Counted from the stretch's first letter, positions 9,112-18,508 are shown. The stretch is DNA of 64,000 nucleotides from Oscillibacter hominis (GCF_014334055.1 NZ_CP060490.1:868001-932000); one strand, 5' to 3'. Translations and numbers: made by a program. Notes: a model not told the origin generated them from the letters alone.

Positions 9112-9987
9112 ATGGCACTGGACTCAATGACGGAGATCCTGGAGGCGGTGGAGAGGACCGGAAAGCCCTTCTGGGAGGTCGTTTTGGATACAGACGTGGA
9201 GGAGCGGCAGGTCAGCCGGGAGGACTCCATAGAAAAGATGCGCTTCACCTGGCGGAGCATGGTGGCGGCCTCCGACGCCTATACCGGTACCCGGCGCAGC
9301 GTCAGCGGCTTGGTGGGGGGCGACGGCGCCAAGATGCGCCAGTTCATCCAGTCCGGACAGGTCATCGGCGGACATCTGTTGGGCGAGATCATCGCCGAGG
9401 CGCTGGCCATGGGCGAGTCCAACGCCTGCATGCGCAAGATTGTGGCCGCGCCCACCGCGGGGGCCTGCGGCGTGCTGCCGGCAGTGCTGATCCCGCTGTA
9501 CCGGTGGGAGCTGGCCGCGGAGCGCAAGATATTGGAAGCGCTCTATGTGGCCAGCGGCATCGGCGCGGTGATTGCCTACCGGGCCTGCATTTCGGGCGCG
9601 GCAGGCGGGTGCCAGGCGGAGATCGGAACCGCTTCGGCCATGGCGGCAGGCGCATTGGTCGCCCTGCGGGGCGGCGGCGCAGAGATGATTGCCAACGCCA
9701 CGGCCATGGCGCTGAAGAATCTCATGGGATTGATCTGCGACCCGGTGGCGGGGCTGGTGGAGGTTCCCTGCGTCAAGCGGAATGTGATCGGTGCCATGAA
9801 CGCCGTCAGCAGCGCGGACATGGCGCTGGCGGGGATTGAGAGCCGCGTACCCGTGGACCAGGTCATCGACGCCATGGGGGATGTGAGCCGTCATATGCCT
9901 GTGGAGTTCCGGGAGACAGCCCTGGGCGGCTTGGCGGTGACGGAATTTGGGCTGAAGGCCAAGGAGAACCTAAAAAAACAGCATTAG
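9112..9987 (+). CDS. sdaAA: L-serine dehydratase, iron-sulfur type, alpha subunit
   Basis: Catalytic subunit, 291 residues, carrying the iron-sulfur cluster. Conserved cysteines are seen in PTAGACGVLPAVL, SGAAGGCQAEIG, GLICDPVAGLVEVPC and nearby. The motif MRKIVAAPTAGACG is diagnostic. The chosen start is ATG 9112, two bases after the beta-subunit stop and behind GAGAGAGG. An in-frame start at 9091 inside the beta gene is less likely. The pair supplies pyruvate and ammonia from serine, a common energy route in amino-acid-fermenting anaerobes. The next gene is on the opposite strand after a terminator. Confidence 0.97.
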   Translation: MALDSMTEILEAVERTGKPFWEVVLDTDVEERQVSREDSIEKMRFTWRSMVAASDAYTGTRRSVSGLVGGDGAKMRQFIQSGQVIGGHLLGEIIAEALAMGESNACMRKIVAAPTAGACGVLPAVLIPLYRWELAAERKILEALYVASGIGAVIAYRACISGAAGGCQAEIGTASAMAAGALVALRGGGAEMIANATAMALKNLMGLICDPVAGLVEVPCVKRNVIGAMNAVSSADMALAGIESRVPVDQVIDAMGDVSRHMPVEFRETALGGLAVTEFGLKAKENLKKQH

Positions 9988-10023
9988 AAAACGGGCCTCC
10001 GCCAACTGGCGGAGGCCCGTTTT
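9988..10023 (+). terminator. Terminator of the serine dehydratase operon
   Basis: Perfect stem CGGGCCTCCGCCA / TGGCGGAGGCCCG with a short loop, A-run before and TTTT after. Confidence 0.9.
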
Positions 10024-10060
10024 AGTAGTATATCCGGCGGCTCAGCAACGCCCATGACAG

Positions 10061-10729
10061 CTATTCCGCCTGCATTTTTTTCATTTTTTGCGGCAGCGGC
10101 TGGGGCACCCGGCCATAGACGATGAAATGCAGCGGGATGCAAAGTGCCACGCCGGCGAACACATCTAAGATGGAGTGCTGCTTGATGAACACCGTGCTGA
10201 TGGCGATGAGGAAGCAGAGGACCACGGTCAGGGCCTTCAGCCAGTTTTTCTTCTGAAGCATTTGGGAGTGAAAAACGCCCGCCGCAACGGCGATGGCGCC
10301 CACCACATGGGCGCTGGGGAAGACATTGGTGTTTGTGTCCGCCGCGTACAGCCCGGCGATCAGCTGCGTGAAGAAGTTCTCCCGAGGGAAGACCTCCGGC
10401 CGCAAATTCTGCCCATTGGGGAAGAGGACCCAGATGACCTCGCAGAGAAAAAAGCCGGCGAACAGGAACTTCATGTAGCGCTTGAAATTCTCGGGCTCCT
10501 TCAGCAGGAGATAGACGCCGATGAGGATCATGGCAGGGTACCACAGGTCGTAGAACAGGACAAACCCCTCCAGAAAAGGGATGTGGTCGTCTAAGGGCAG
10601 ATAGGAGACCCAGTAGTTTTTGGTAATCAGCGCCTCAGCGATGAAGTAGATCGCCAGATAGACAGGGAAGAGCAGGCAGTATTTGACGTGAGGATAGGTA
10701 TGATAGAACTCATTTAGTTTTCTCATCAT
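10061..10729 (-). CDS. PAP2-family membrane phosphatase
   Basis: Predicted integral membrane phosphatase of 222 residues with about five or six hydrophobic segments. The PAP2 signature is present in variant form. Motif 2 is PSAHVVG rather than PSGH, and motif 3 reads TVFIKQHSILDVFAG, keeping the catalytic His and Asp. Such proteins dephosphorylate phosphatidate, undecaprenyl or inositol lipids. The substrate is unknown. ATG 10729 follows GGAGGT at good spacing. The gene lies downstream of the Nup importer operon on the same strand but is separated from it by a terminator. Confidence 0.82.
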   Translation of the reverse strand: MMRKLNEFYHTYPHVKYCLLFPVYLAIYFIAEALITKNYWVSYLPLDDHIPFLEGFVLFYDLWYPAMILIGVYLLLKEPENFKRYMKFLFAGFFLCEVIWVLFPNGQNLRPEVFPRENFFTQLIAGLYAADTNTNVFPSAHVVGAIAVAAGVFHSQMLQKKNWLKALTVVLCFLIAISTVFIKQHSILDVFAGVALCIPLHFIVYGRVPQPLPQKMKKMQAE

Positions 10730-10833
10730 CTGATGTACCTCCGTTTGTTTCCCAAAGAAACAAAATGCATCATAACACATTATTTACAAAAAATAAACGG
10801 AAGCGCACAAAACTGCATAAAAAGTTTACAAAT

Positions 10834-10867
10834 AGCGCACACAGGCGCGATTGCCTGTGTGCGCTTT
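10834..10867 (-). terminator. Terminator of the nucleoside importer operon
   Basis: Stem AGCGCACACAGGC / GCCTGTGTGCGCT with a six-base loop. On the minus strand it is followed by ATTTGT. Confidence 0.75.
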
Positions 10868-10871
10868 GCTG

Positions 10872-11864
10872 TTACCGCTCTTCCCGGAAATAGCTCAGGC
10901 CCAGACTGGCCGGAGGCTGGTTTTCCCGCTTGTTGCGCAGGGAGACGATGATCAGCACGACCAGCGTCACCACATAGGGGATCATCTTGTAGAGCTCCTT
11001 CACCGACAGGTCCAGTCCCGAGGGGATGTAGAGGTAGAGGATATAGAAGCCGCCGAACAGGATGGAGGCCAGGATGCTGACGTTGGGCCGCCAGATGGTG
11101 AAGATCACCAGGGCGATGGCCAGCCAGCCTCGGTCGCCGAAGGCGTTGTTGGACCAGACGCCGCAGGCGTAGTCCATGACATAGTAGAGGCCGCCCAGAC
11201 CAGCCACCATGCTGCCGATGCAGGTGGCCAGATACTTGTAGCGGGTGACGTTGATTCCGGCGGCGTCGGCGGTGGCGGGACTCTCGCCCACTGCCCGGAG
11301 CTGGAGGCCCACCCGGGTGCGCTTGAGCACAAAGGAGGACACGATGGCAATGATCACAGCCAGATAGGCCAAAAAGCCATAGGAGAGAAACACTTGGCCG
11401 AACCAGCCCAGATCGTCCGCAAAAGGAAGGGCCTTGCTGAAATAGGAGCTGGTGGCGGAAAGGGCGATGGAGGGCACCTCACTGCCGGTGAGCTTGATGA
11501 GGGAGCCGCCGAAGAAGTTGCCCACGCCCACGCCGAAGGAGGTCAGAGCCAGGCCGGTGACGTTCTGGTTGGCCCGGAGGGTGATGGTCAGCACGCTGTA
11601 TACAAGGCCCATGAGCAGCGAACCCAGCAGGGAGCAGACCATGGGGATGCCCACCGCCAACAGGGCGTTCATCTGCGCTGCGGGAACGGCCTGCTCATAG
11701 AAGAAGGCGCCGATGACGCCGCAGATGCCGCCTACGTACATAACACCGGGGATGCCCAGGTTCAGGTTGCCGGACTTCTCCGTCAGGATTTCACCGGTGC
11801 TGCCATAGAGCAGGGGGATGCCCTGCATCACGGCCCTGGGGATAAAAGATACCAGATCAAACAT
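10872..11864 (-). CDS. BmpA-type ABC importer, permease 2 (NupQ/YufQ family)
   Basis: Hydrophobic permease of 330 residues in the family of ABC importers for nucleosides and related purines. Residues GIPLLYGSTGEILTEKSGNLNLG near the N-terminus are the family's signature. About eight to ten membrane segments follow. It is the last gene of a four-gene minus-strand operon (substrate-binding lipoprotein, ATPase, permease 1, permease 2), starting three bases after permease 1 ends. A terminator follows. The family and operon order support nucleoside uptake. Whether this system prefers nucleosides, free bases or a ureide is not visible. Confidence 0.92.
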   Translation of the reverse strand: MFDLVSFIPRAVMQGIPLLYGSTGEILTEKSGNLNLGIPGVMYVGGICGVIGAFFYEQAVPAAQMNALLAVGIPMVCSLLGSLLMGLVYSVLTITLRANQNVTGLALTSFGVGVGNFFGGSLIKLTGSEVPSIALSATSSYFSKALPFADDLGWFGQVFLSYGFLAYLAVIIAIVSSFVLKRTRVGLQLRAVGESPATADAAGINVTRYKYLATCIGSMVAGLGGLYYVMDYACGVWSNNAFGDRGWLAIALVIFTIWRPNVSILASILFGGFYILYLYIPSGLDLSVKELYKMIPYVVTLVVLIIVSLRNKRENQPPASLGLSYFREER

Positions 11865-11867
11865 CGC

Positions 11868-12956
11868 TTACGCCTCCTTCTCGGCGGATTTCCGCAGGTT
11901 GATCTTATAGGTGATGAAGAACTCGCTGCCGATGATAAAGAAGAGAATGATGCCGGTGAGGATATCGGCAAAGGAGTGGTTCAGGCTGAAGGTGCTGGAA
12001 ATCTCGCTGGCGCCCCGGCTGAGGAAGACCAGGAGCAAACTGGTAAAGACCATGATGATGGGGTTGAACTTGGCCATCCAGGATACCATGACGGCGGTAA
12101 AGCCCTGCCCGCCCACGATGGTGGTGGTGAGGGTGTGGTTGATACCGCCCACCAGCAGCAGGCCGATCAGGCCGCAGATGGCGCCGGAGAGCACCATGGT
12201 GCGGATGATGACACGGTCCACCTTGATGCCGGCGTAGCTGGCGGTGCGCTGGCTTTCGCCCACCACGGCAATCTCATAGCCGTGCTTGCTGTAGTTGAGG
12301 TAGATGTAGATGACACCAGTGAGGATGGCCACCAGCACGATGCTCAGGAGATACTGGTTACCGATCTCGGGCAGCCAGCCCACCTCTGTGCCCTGGTTGA
12401 TGATACCGATCTTGCCGGCGCCTTTGGGAACCTCCCAGACGATGATATAGTAAGCCGCCAACTGGGTGGCGATGTAGTTCATCATCAGGGTGAACAGCGT
12501 TTCATTGGTGTTCCACTTGGCCTTGAAAAAGGCGGGCAGAAAGCCCCACAGGGCGCCCGCGGCAATGCTGGCAATGACCATGCAGAGGATCACCAGTGCG
12601 TTGGGGAGTTTGTCTGACAGGCAGATCATGCATGCGGTGGTGGCGAGGCCGCCGATGAGGACCTGTCCCTCGGCGCCGATGTTCCAAAAGTGCATCTTGA
12701 ATGCCGGCGTCACGGCCAGGGCGATACCCAGCAATATGGCCAGGTCCTGGGCTGTGACCCAGGTGCGCCGGGCCGTGCCGAAGGCTCCGTAAAAGATGGT
12801 GGTATAGATACTGATGGGGTTTTCTCCGGTCATCAGCATGGTGACAATGGCACAGACGACCAGCGCCAGCAAGATGGCGGCGCCCCGGATAGCCCAAGCC
12901 TGATATCGGGGAATGTCCGTGCGCTTGGAGATGTAAAACCGCTTCTGCTTATTCAT
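11868..12956 (-). CDS. BmpA-type ABC importer, permease 1 (NupP/YufP family)
   Basis: Permease of 362 residues with about eight to ten membrane segments. GEQVLIGG-like loop sequences (NIGAEGQVLIGGLATTA) and VVGESQRTASYAGI are typical of this importer family. Start ATG 12956 has a strong GGAGGAGG site and overlaps the ATPase stop by eight bases, indicating coupled translation. It pairs with the second permease to form the channel. Homologues in Bacillus import guanosine and other nucleosides, which fits the 5'-nucleotidase and purine-degradation genes in this window. Confidence 0.92.
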   Translation of the reverse strand: MNKQKRFYISKRTDIPRYQAWAIRGAAILLALVVCAIVTMLMTGENPISIYTTIFYGAFGTARRTWVTAQDLAILLGIALAVTPAFKMHFWNIGAEGQVLIGGLATTACMICLSDKLPNALVILCMVIASIAAGALWGFLPAFFKAKWNTNETLFTLMMNYIATQLAAYYIIVWEVPKGAGKIGIINQGTEVGWLPEIGNQYLLSIVLVAILTGVIYIYLNYSKHGYEIAVVGESQRTASYAGIKVDRVIIRTMVLSGAICGLIGLLLVGGINHTLTTTIVGGQGFTAVMVSWMAKFNPIIMVFTSLLLVFLSRGASEISSTFSLNHSFADILTGIILFFIIGSEFFITYKINLRKSAEKEA

Positions 12957-14514
12957 CTGTACCGCCTCCTCCCACATGTGTCATGAGAGTGCCCACCTGA
13001 AGCTTGTCGGTGGTGCGGGCATCCACGATGCCGCTGACCTGGCCGCCGCAGAGCACCAAAATCCGGTCGCACAGCTCCAGCAGCACATCCAGATCCTCGC
13101 CCACATAGATCACAGCCACACCCTTTGTCTTCTCTTCCGTAAGCAGGTTGTAAATGGTATAGGACGTGTTGATGTCCAGGCCCCGGACGGCGTAGGCCGT
13201 CATCAAAACGGCGGGATCCTGGGCGATCTCACGGCCCACCAGTACCTTCTGCACATTACCGCCGGACATCCGCCGCACCGGGAAGGAGGTGCTGGGGGTG
13301 ACGACATCCAGTTCCTTCCAAATTTGGTTGGCCAGATTCTCTGAAGCCTTGCGGTTGAGGAAGGCTCCCTTGCTCTTATTCCAGGAGCGCAGCATCATGT
13401 TTCCGGTCATGCCCATGGAGCCCACCAGTCCCATGCCCAGCCGGTCCTCCGGCACAAAGGCCATGGACACGCCGCACTTGCGGATGGCCATGGGGTCCAG
13501 CCCCACCAGCTGCCGGCTCTCGGGTTCTTCGGCGCCGTCTTCTGTGGGGGGATAGAAGCGGATGCTGCCCTCAGAGATGGGGTAGAGGCCGGAAATGGCC
13601 TCCAGCAGCTCCCGCTGGCCGGAGCCGGAGATGCCTGCGATGCCGAGAATCTCACCGCTCAAAGCGGTGAAGCTCACATTGTTCAGGCGCTTGACGCCCA
13701 GGGGGTCATAGACTGTCAGTCCCTCCACCACCAGACGCTTGTGGGGGTCCACCGGCTGGGGGCGGTTGATGTTCAGCGTCACGGACCGCCCAACCATCGT
13801 GTCCGTCAGGGACTGGCTGCTGGCGTCCTTGGTGGCTACGTCGCACACGTATTCGCCCTTGCGCAGCACTGCCACCCGGTCGGAGACTGCCAGGACCTCG
13901 TGGAGCTTGTGGGTGATGATGATCAGGGACTTGCCGTCGTCACGCATATTGCGCATAACGGCAAAGAGCTTTTCCGTTTCCTGGGGGGTCAGAACCGCGG
14001 TGGGTTCGTCCAGAATCAGGATTTCGGCACCCCGGTAAAGGACTTTCACGATTTCCACCGTCTGCTTTTGGGAAACGGACATCTCGTAAATTTTCTGATT
14101 CAGATCGATCTCAAAGCCATACTTATCGCAGATTTCCTCGATTTTCCGGCTGGCCTTTTTCAAGTCCAGCCTGCCGGTGTCCTTCAGGCCCAGTACGATG
14201 TTTTCCGCTGCGGTGAAAACGTCCACCAGCTTGAAGTGCTGGTGGATCATGCCGATGCCCAAATCGAAAGCGTCTTTGGGAGAGGCGATGGTCACCGGCT
14301 GGTCATTGACATAGATTTGCCCTTCGTCGGCGTAGTAGATGCCGGAGAGCATGTTCATCAGCGTAGTCTTGCCGCTGCCGTTCTCTCCCAGAAGAGAGAG
14401 GATCTCCCCCTTGTGCAGCTCAAGATTGATGTCGTGGTTGGCCACGACACTGCCAAAGCGTTTCGTGATGTGTTCCATCCTAATGGCGTTTTTAACAGTT
14501 TCCAAGGCTGTCAT
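12949..14514 (-). CDS. BmpA-type ABC importer, twin-domain ATPase (NupO/YufO family)
   Basis: A 521-residue ATPase with two nucleotide-binding domains. The first is complete: Walker A GENGSGKTT, signature region YEMSVSQKQTVEI, and Walker B LILDEPTAVLTP. The second is of the degenerate type normal for sugar and nucleoside importers: Walker A GISGSGQRE without the Lys, signature MSGGNVQKVL, and TAYAVRGLD in place of the usual QPTRGLD. ATG 14514 is chosen by alignment, but its GAAAGG site is very close. A later start near MEHITKRFG is possible. The open frame continues upstream to 14565 without similarity. Confidence 0.92.
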   Translation of the reverse strand: MTALETVKNAIRMEHITKRFGSVVANHDINLELHKGEILSLLGENGSGKTTLMNMLSGIYYADEGQIYVNDQPVTIASPKDAFDLGIGMIHQHFKLVDVFTAAENIVLGLKDTGRLDLKKASRKIEEICDKYGFEIDLNQKIYEMSVSQKQTVEIVKVLYRGAEILILDEPTAVLTPQETEKLFAVMRNMRDDGKSLIIITHKLHEVLAVSDRVAVLRKGEYVCDVATKDASSQSLTDTMVGRSVTLNINRPQPVDPHKRLVVEGLTVYDPLGVKRLNNVSFTALSGEILGIAGISGSGQRELLEAISGLYPISEGSIRFYPPTEDGAEEPESRQLVGLDPMAIRKCGVSMAFVPEDRLGMGLVGSMGMTGNMMLRSWNKSKGAFLNRKASENLANQIWKELDVVTPSTSFPVRRMSGGNVQKVLVGREIAQDPAVLMTAYAVRGLDINTSYTIYNLLTEEKTKGVAVIYVGEDLDVLLELCDRILVLCGGQVSGIVDARTTDKLQVGTLMTHVGGGGTDE

Positions 14515-14640
14515 CCTTTCTCTGCGGAAGTGCCGGGAAGTCCGGCTTCCTGGTGTGGGCATCACTTAGAGGTAATCTATTTTAGCATATCTGGAAGATG
14601 AAGTAAATCTCATTTCCACATCCGCAGGCAGAGTTTGGAA

Positions 14641-14674
14641 AGCCCCTGTCTGGAGCTTTGGCCAGACAGGGGCT
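14641..14674. repeat. Hairpin between binding-protein and ATPase genes
   Basis: Perfect 13-bp arms AGCCCCTGTCTGG / CCAGACAGGGGCT with an eight-base loop. There is only a short T-rich tail on the minus strand. It probably limits read-through or stabilises the upstream mRNA, so more binding protein than ATPase is made. Confidence 0.7.
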
Positions 14675-14713
14675 TGGCATCGATCTTAACTGAAAGAGCC
14701 GATGCAGGAAGGC

Positions 14714-15958
14714 TTAATAAGCCTCGTCCAAGAGGGTGATGCCGTCGATCCGCAGGTCGAAATAAGGCGCGGAGCGATACTCAGACTCATGGAAATACCC
14801 ATCGGCAATGACCTCGGTGTCGGGGGTATAATCGGCGTCGGTATCCACGTCCGCCATGTAGCTGGTAAGGGCCTCTCCGTTTACGGTGAAGGTGGAGGTG
14901 TCGAACACATGCAGCGTGCCGTCCTCCAGCTGGGCTTTGGCCGTCTCGACCGCCTCAGCGGTGCCCTCAGCCACCACATCGGCGTTCAGGTCGGTGAGGA
15001 CCACGGAGCCGGTGGAAAGGGTGCCGGTCCAATCGGCGTCGATGCTGGTGCCGTTCATCACAGCGGAGATGGCATACTCATAGTAGGGAGTCCAGTCGAT
15101 GCGGGAGGAAACCAGATAGGTGTTGGGGCAGGCGCTGATGGTGGAGCCGTTGTAGGAGACATCGGGTACGCCGGCCAGTTCGCAGGCAGTGGGGGCGCCC
15201 ATGGAGTCGGCGTGCTGGCTGATGAGCTTGCAGCCGTTGTTGATGAGCTTCTGTGCGCCTTCCTTCTCGGCGGTCTCGTCATACCAGGAACCGGTGAAGG
15301 TCACTTCCATAGTGGCGGTGGGGCAGACGGAGCGTGCGCCCAGGAAGAAGGAGGTGTAGCCGGAGACCACCTCAGCATAGGTGAAAGCGCCCACATAGCC
15401 GATCTTGGCCTGATCGGCGGTGATGGTGCCGTCCGCGATCATCTCGTTAAGCTTCAAACCGGCCACGATACCAGCCAGATAGCGGCCCTCATAGATGGAG
15501 GCGAAGGCATTGTGGTAGTTCTCCAGGCCCTCGGTGTGGGCCTTGGTGCCGGTAGAGTGGCAGAACATCACATCGGGGAAATCCTTGGCGGCCTGGATCA
15601 TAAAATCCTCATGGCCGAAGCTGTCGGCAAAGATGATGTTGCAGCCGTCGTCAGCCAGATCGGCAGCGGTATCATAGCATTCCTGGCCTTCGGGGACATT
15701 GGTCTTGAGGACGTAATCCGTGATGCCAAGATTCTCGCAGGCAGCCTTGGCAGCGTTGATGAAGTTCAGATCATAGGTGGAGTTTTCGTCGTGCAGGAAG
15801 ATGAAGCCCACCTTCACATTGGCGGCGCCGGCTCCCTCAGAGGAGCTTCCTCCACTCCCTGCGCCGGAGCCTCCTCCGCTGGAACTGCCACCGCCGCCAC
15901 AGGCGGCCAGACTCAGAACCATAACCAATGCGAGAAGGGTTGCAAGAAACTTCTTCAT
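14714..15958 (-). CDS. BMP-family substrate-binding lipoprotein of the ABC importer
   Basis: Extracellular substrate-binding lipoprotein of 414 residues. The signal peptide MKKFLATLLALVMVLSLAAC ends in a lipobox LAAC; Gly/Ser-rich linker residues follow. The mature part has BMP/Med family features: VGFIFLHDENSTYD, NIIFADSFGH, and the GYVGAF and GCKLISQHADS strings that line the purine-binding cleft in relatives. ATG 15958 follows AAGGAGGA at eight bases. An in-frame ATG at 15979 lacks a ribosome site. It has its own promoter and is the first gene of the importer operon. Relatives bind nucleosides such as adenosine, guanosine or inosine. Confidence 0.92.
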   Translation of the reverse strand: MKKFLATLLALVMVLSLAACGGGGSSSGGGSGAGSGGSSSEGAGAANVKVGFIFLHDENSTYDLNFINAAKAACENLGITDYVLKTNVPEGQECYDTAADLADDGCNIIFADSFGHEDFMIQAAKDFPDVMFCHSTGTKAHTEGLENYHNAFASIYEGRYLAGIVAGLKLNEMIADGTITADQAKIGYVGAFTYAEVVSGYTSFFLGARSVCPTATMEVTFTGSWYDETAEKEGAQKLINNGCKLISQHADSMGAPTACELAGVPDVSYNGSTISACPNTYLVSSRIDWTPYYEYAISAVMNGTSIDADWTGTLSTGSVVLTDLNADVVAEGTAEAVETAKAQLEDGTLHVFDTSTFTVNGEALTSYMADVDTDADYTPDTEVIADGYFHESEYRSAPYFDLRIDGITLLDEAY

Positions 15959-16012
15959 TCTAAATTCCTCCTTATTCATATGCAGCTGATGTATTACCTG
16001 TCTGCTACGACC

Positions 16013-16041
16013 ATCATACAGGATGGAGGGCGGAAATTCAA
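16013..16041 (-). promoter_or_regulatory. Promoter of the BmpA importer operon
   Basis: Minus strand: TTGAAT, 17 bp, TATGAT, giving a leader of about 50 nt before ATG 15958. Confidence 0.6.
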
Positions 16042-16177
16042 CATTAATTTTGTAAGATATGGAAAAAGCCGCACATTATCCAAAGATTTCTTGCCCCAAT
16101 TTAAACAAATTTTCCAGGTATCACAAAATTTACAGGGGAAAAATAAAAGGGATTAGCGGCACTTATAATGCGGAAAT

Positions 16178-16202
16178 CCCCGGCGGAATTTTTCCGCCGG
16201 GG
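16178..16202 (-). terminator. Hairpin after carbamate kinase
   Basis: Perfect 11-bp stem CCCCGGCGGAA / TTCCGCCGGGG with a three-base loop, just past the carbamate kinase stop. The T-run is poor, so termination may be partial. Confidence 0.6.
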
Positions 16203-16209
16203 ATCGGGC

Positions 16210-17151
16210 TTATTGATGGACTGCGGTGCCTGTTTTCCCGGAAATACCGTCCTTTGCTTTTTCCAACAGGGTGATGAGCGCGGTGCGCCCGGGCTTGGAC
16301 TCGGCGAACTTGAGGGCGGCCTCCACCTTGGGGAGCATGGAGCCGGGGGCAAACTGGCCCTGGGCGATATACTCCCGGGCCTTGTCCGGGGTCAGGTCGC
16401 TGAGCCACTGCTGGTCGGGCTTGTTGAAGTTAATGGCCACCTTCTCCACTGCGGTGAGGACGATCAGCATGTCGGCATTGAGGTGCTCCGCCATCAGCTC
16501 CGAGGCAAAGTCCTTGTCGATTACGGCGGCAGCGCCCTTGAGATGGTGGTGATGCTCGGTGACAACGGGGATTCCGCCGCCGCCGCAGGCGATGACCACG
16601 TGGCCGGAGCCCACCAGGGCGCTGATGGTGGACAGCTCCACAATGGCCTGGGGCTTGGGCGAGGCCACCACCCGGCGATAGCCGCGGCCGGAGTCCTCCA
16701 CCATCTTGTATCCGTGCTCCTTCTCCATCTTTTCCGCTTCCTCACGGGTCAAAAAGGCACCGATGGGCTTGGTGGGATTCTGGAAGGCAGGGTCGTCCTG
16801 ATCCACCACCACCTGGGTCAGCACCGTGGCCACGCCCTTGTCGATGCCGCGGTCCAGCAGCTCTTCCTTCAGGGCGTTTTGCAGGTCATAGCCGATATAG
16901 CCCTGGCTCATGGCCACGCAGACGGACAGGGGGAAGGGGATATACTTTTCAGGCTCGGCACGGGTCAGCAGGCCCATTGCCTCCTGAATCATGCCCACCT
17001 GAGGCCCGTTGCCGTGGGCGATGACCACCTCGTGGCCCTCCTCGATCAAATCGGCGATGGCCTTGGACGTCTTGCGGACAGCGACCATCTGTTCCGGCAG
17101 GTTGCTGCCCAGGGCGTTGCCGCCTAAAGCGATGACGATACGTTTACCCAT
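16210..17151 (-). CDS. Carbamate kinase (YqeA/ArcC type)
   Basis: Transfers phosphate from carbamoyl phosphate to ADP, giving ATP, ammonia and CO2. The 313-residue amino-acid-kinase fold shows IVIALGGNAL at the start, AHGNGPQVG, ACGGGGIPVV and GSMLPKVEAAL, all standard for carbamate kinase. ATG 17151 follows AAGAGGT. It lies 93 bp downstream of the ygeW-type carbamoyltransferase on the same strand. The obvious role is to capture carbamoyl phosphate released by that enzyme and make ATP, as YqeA is proposed to do in purine degradation. No arginine deiminase gene is near, so an arginine route is unlikely. Confidence 0.96.
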   Translation of the reverse strand: MGKRIVIALGGNALGSNLPEQMVAVRKTSKAIADLIEEGHEVVIAHGNGPQVGMIQEAMGLLTRAEPEKYIPFPLSVCVAMSQGYIGYDLQNALKEELLDRGIDKGVATVLTQVVVDQDDPAFQNPTKPIGAFLTREEAEKMEKEHGYKMVEDSGRGYRRVVASPKPQAIVELSTISALVGSGHVVIACGGGGIPVVTEHHHHLKGAAAVIDKDFASELMAEHLNADMLIVLTAVEKVAINFNKPDQQWLSDLTPDKAREYIAQGQFAPGSMLPKVEAALKFAESKPGRTALITLLEKAKDGISGKTGTAVHQ

Positions 17152-17196
17152 GTGAATCTTACCTCTTTTTCCTATCAGTGATGATATGTGAGGAAA

Positions 17197-17227
17197 ATTA
17201 TGCGGGAGAGCATCCCTCCCGCATAAT
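17197..17227 (-). repeat. Intergenic hairpin between ygeW and carbamate kinase
   Basis: Perfect 12-bp arms ATTATGCGGGAG / CTCCCGCATAAT with a seven-base loop. There is no T-run after it. It may protect the ygeW message or mark partial termination. Confidence 0.65.
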
Positions 17228-17244
17228 GAAACAGGATATGTACC

Positions 17245-18438
17245 TTAAAACTCCTTGCGCTTTTCGCCCCGCCGGTCCAGCTCCATCAGCGCCGCGGCGG
17301 GATCCTTCACCTTGGACAGGAAGATCATGGCCGCGATGATGTAGGGCTTGTAGGAGGCCTGCTTATAGAGGGGCACCAGGTAGCGGTCAAAGACGGAGCT
17401 GTCCACCTCGCCCTCTTCACAGCTCAGCCCGGAGATGTCGGCGGGCAGGCAGTGGAGGTAGAGGGCCTTGCCGTCACGGGTCAGCTTCATCATGTCCTCG
17501 GTGCAGGCCCAGTCCTTGTGCTGGGCGTTCTGGGCCAGCAGCTCCTGCTCCAGCTGGTCGATGCCGGCCTGGTCGCCGGCGGCATAGAGCTGGGTCCGCT
17601 GTTCCATGGCGGCAAAGGGCGCCCAGGACTTGGGGTAGACGATGTCCGCGTCCCGGAAGGCCTCCTGCATGGAGCTGGTCTTGGAGAAGCTGCCGCCGGT
17701 GGCAGCGGCGTTCTTTTTGGCGATCTCCTCAATCTCCGGCATGACCTCGTAGCCCTCGGGATGGGCCAGGACCACGTCCATGCCGAAGCGGGTGAACAAG
17801 CCGATAACGCCCTGGGGCACGCTGAGGGGCTTGCCGTAACTGGGGGAATAGGCCCAGGTCATGGCGACCTTTTTACCCTTGAGGTTTTCCACGCCGCCGA
17901 AGTGGTGGATCACGTGGAGCATGTCGGCCATGCACTGGGTGGGGTGGTCCACGTCGCACTGGAGGTTCACCAGGGTGGGGCGCTGCTCCAGGATACCGTC
18001 CCGGTAGCCCTCTTCCACCGCATCCACAAAGGTCTTCTGGTACTTGTGGCCCTCGCCGATGAACATGTCGTCCCGGATGCCGATGACGTCGGCCATGAAG
18101 GAGACCATGTTGGCGGTTTCGCGGACGGTCTCGCCATGGGCGATCTGGGATTTCTTCTCGTCCAGGTCCTGGACCTCCAGGCCCAGCAGGTTGCAGGCGG
18201 AGGCAAAGGAGAACCGGGTGCGGGTGGAGTTGTCCCGGAAGATGGAAATGCCGAGGCCGGAGTCAAACACGCGGGTGGAGAGGTTGCGCTCCCGCAGGTC
18301 CCGCAGGGCGTCGGCCACGGTGAAGACGGCCTCCAGCTCCTCATCGGTCTTATCCCAGGTCCAGTAGAAGTCGTTTTTGTACATGTTGTTGATATGCAGC
18401 TTTTCCAGGTGCTTTGCCAATTCAACAGTTTTGCTCAT
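17245..18438 (-). CDS. ygeW: YgeW-type knotted carbamoyltransferase
   Basis: Member of the aspartate/ornithine carbamoyltransferase superfamily, 397 residues. The carbamoyl-phosphate motif is intact (DNSTRTRFSFASA), as are DHPTQCMADM and HCLP (LYLHCLPADISG). The long C-terminal insert (SKTSSMQEAFRDADIVYPKSW, AAMEQR) and the length point to the YgeW branch rather than anabolic ornithine carbamoyltransferase. The proposed role is phosphorolysis of a carbamoylated purine-breakdown product, releasing carbamoyl phosphate for the adjacent kinase. The exact substrate of YgeW is not read from sequence. The gene is downstream of ygeY, 70 bp away, on the same strand. Confidence 0.93.
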   Translation of the reverse strand: MSKTVELAKHLEKLHINNMYKNDFYWTWDKTDEELEAVFTVADALRDLRERNLSTRVFDSGLGISIFRDNSTRTRFSFASACNLLGLEVQDLDEKKSQIAHGETVRETANMVSFMADVIGIRDDMFIGEGHKYQKTFVDAVEEGYRDGILEQRPTLVNLQCDVDHPTQCMADMLHVIHHFGGVENLKGKKVAMTWAYSPSYGKPLSVPQGVIGLFTRFGMDVVLAHPEGYEVMPEIEEIAKKNAAATGGSFSKTSSMQEAFRDADIVYPKSWAPFAAMEQRTQLYAAGDQAGIDQLEQELLAQNAQHKDWACTEDMMKLTRDGKALYLHCLPADISGLSCEEGEVDSSVFDRYLVPLYKQASYKPYIIAAMIFLSKVKDPAAALMELDRRGEKRKEF

Positions 18439-18508
18439 ATCGTGTTCTCCTTCAATAGTATGTCAGATTTGATCCGGATTATCGAAAAGCGCAGATTGCA
18501 AATTTTGG

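Noticed and set aside
10851..12617. Plus-strand open frame of 588 codons opposite the nucleoside permeases
   Set aside because: Glycine/His/Asp-rich antisense of hydrophobic genes; no ribosome site or family match.
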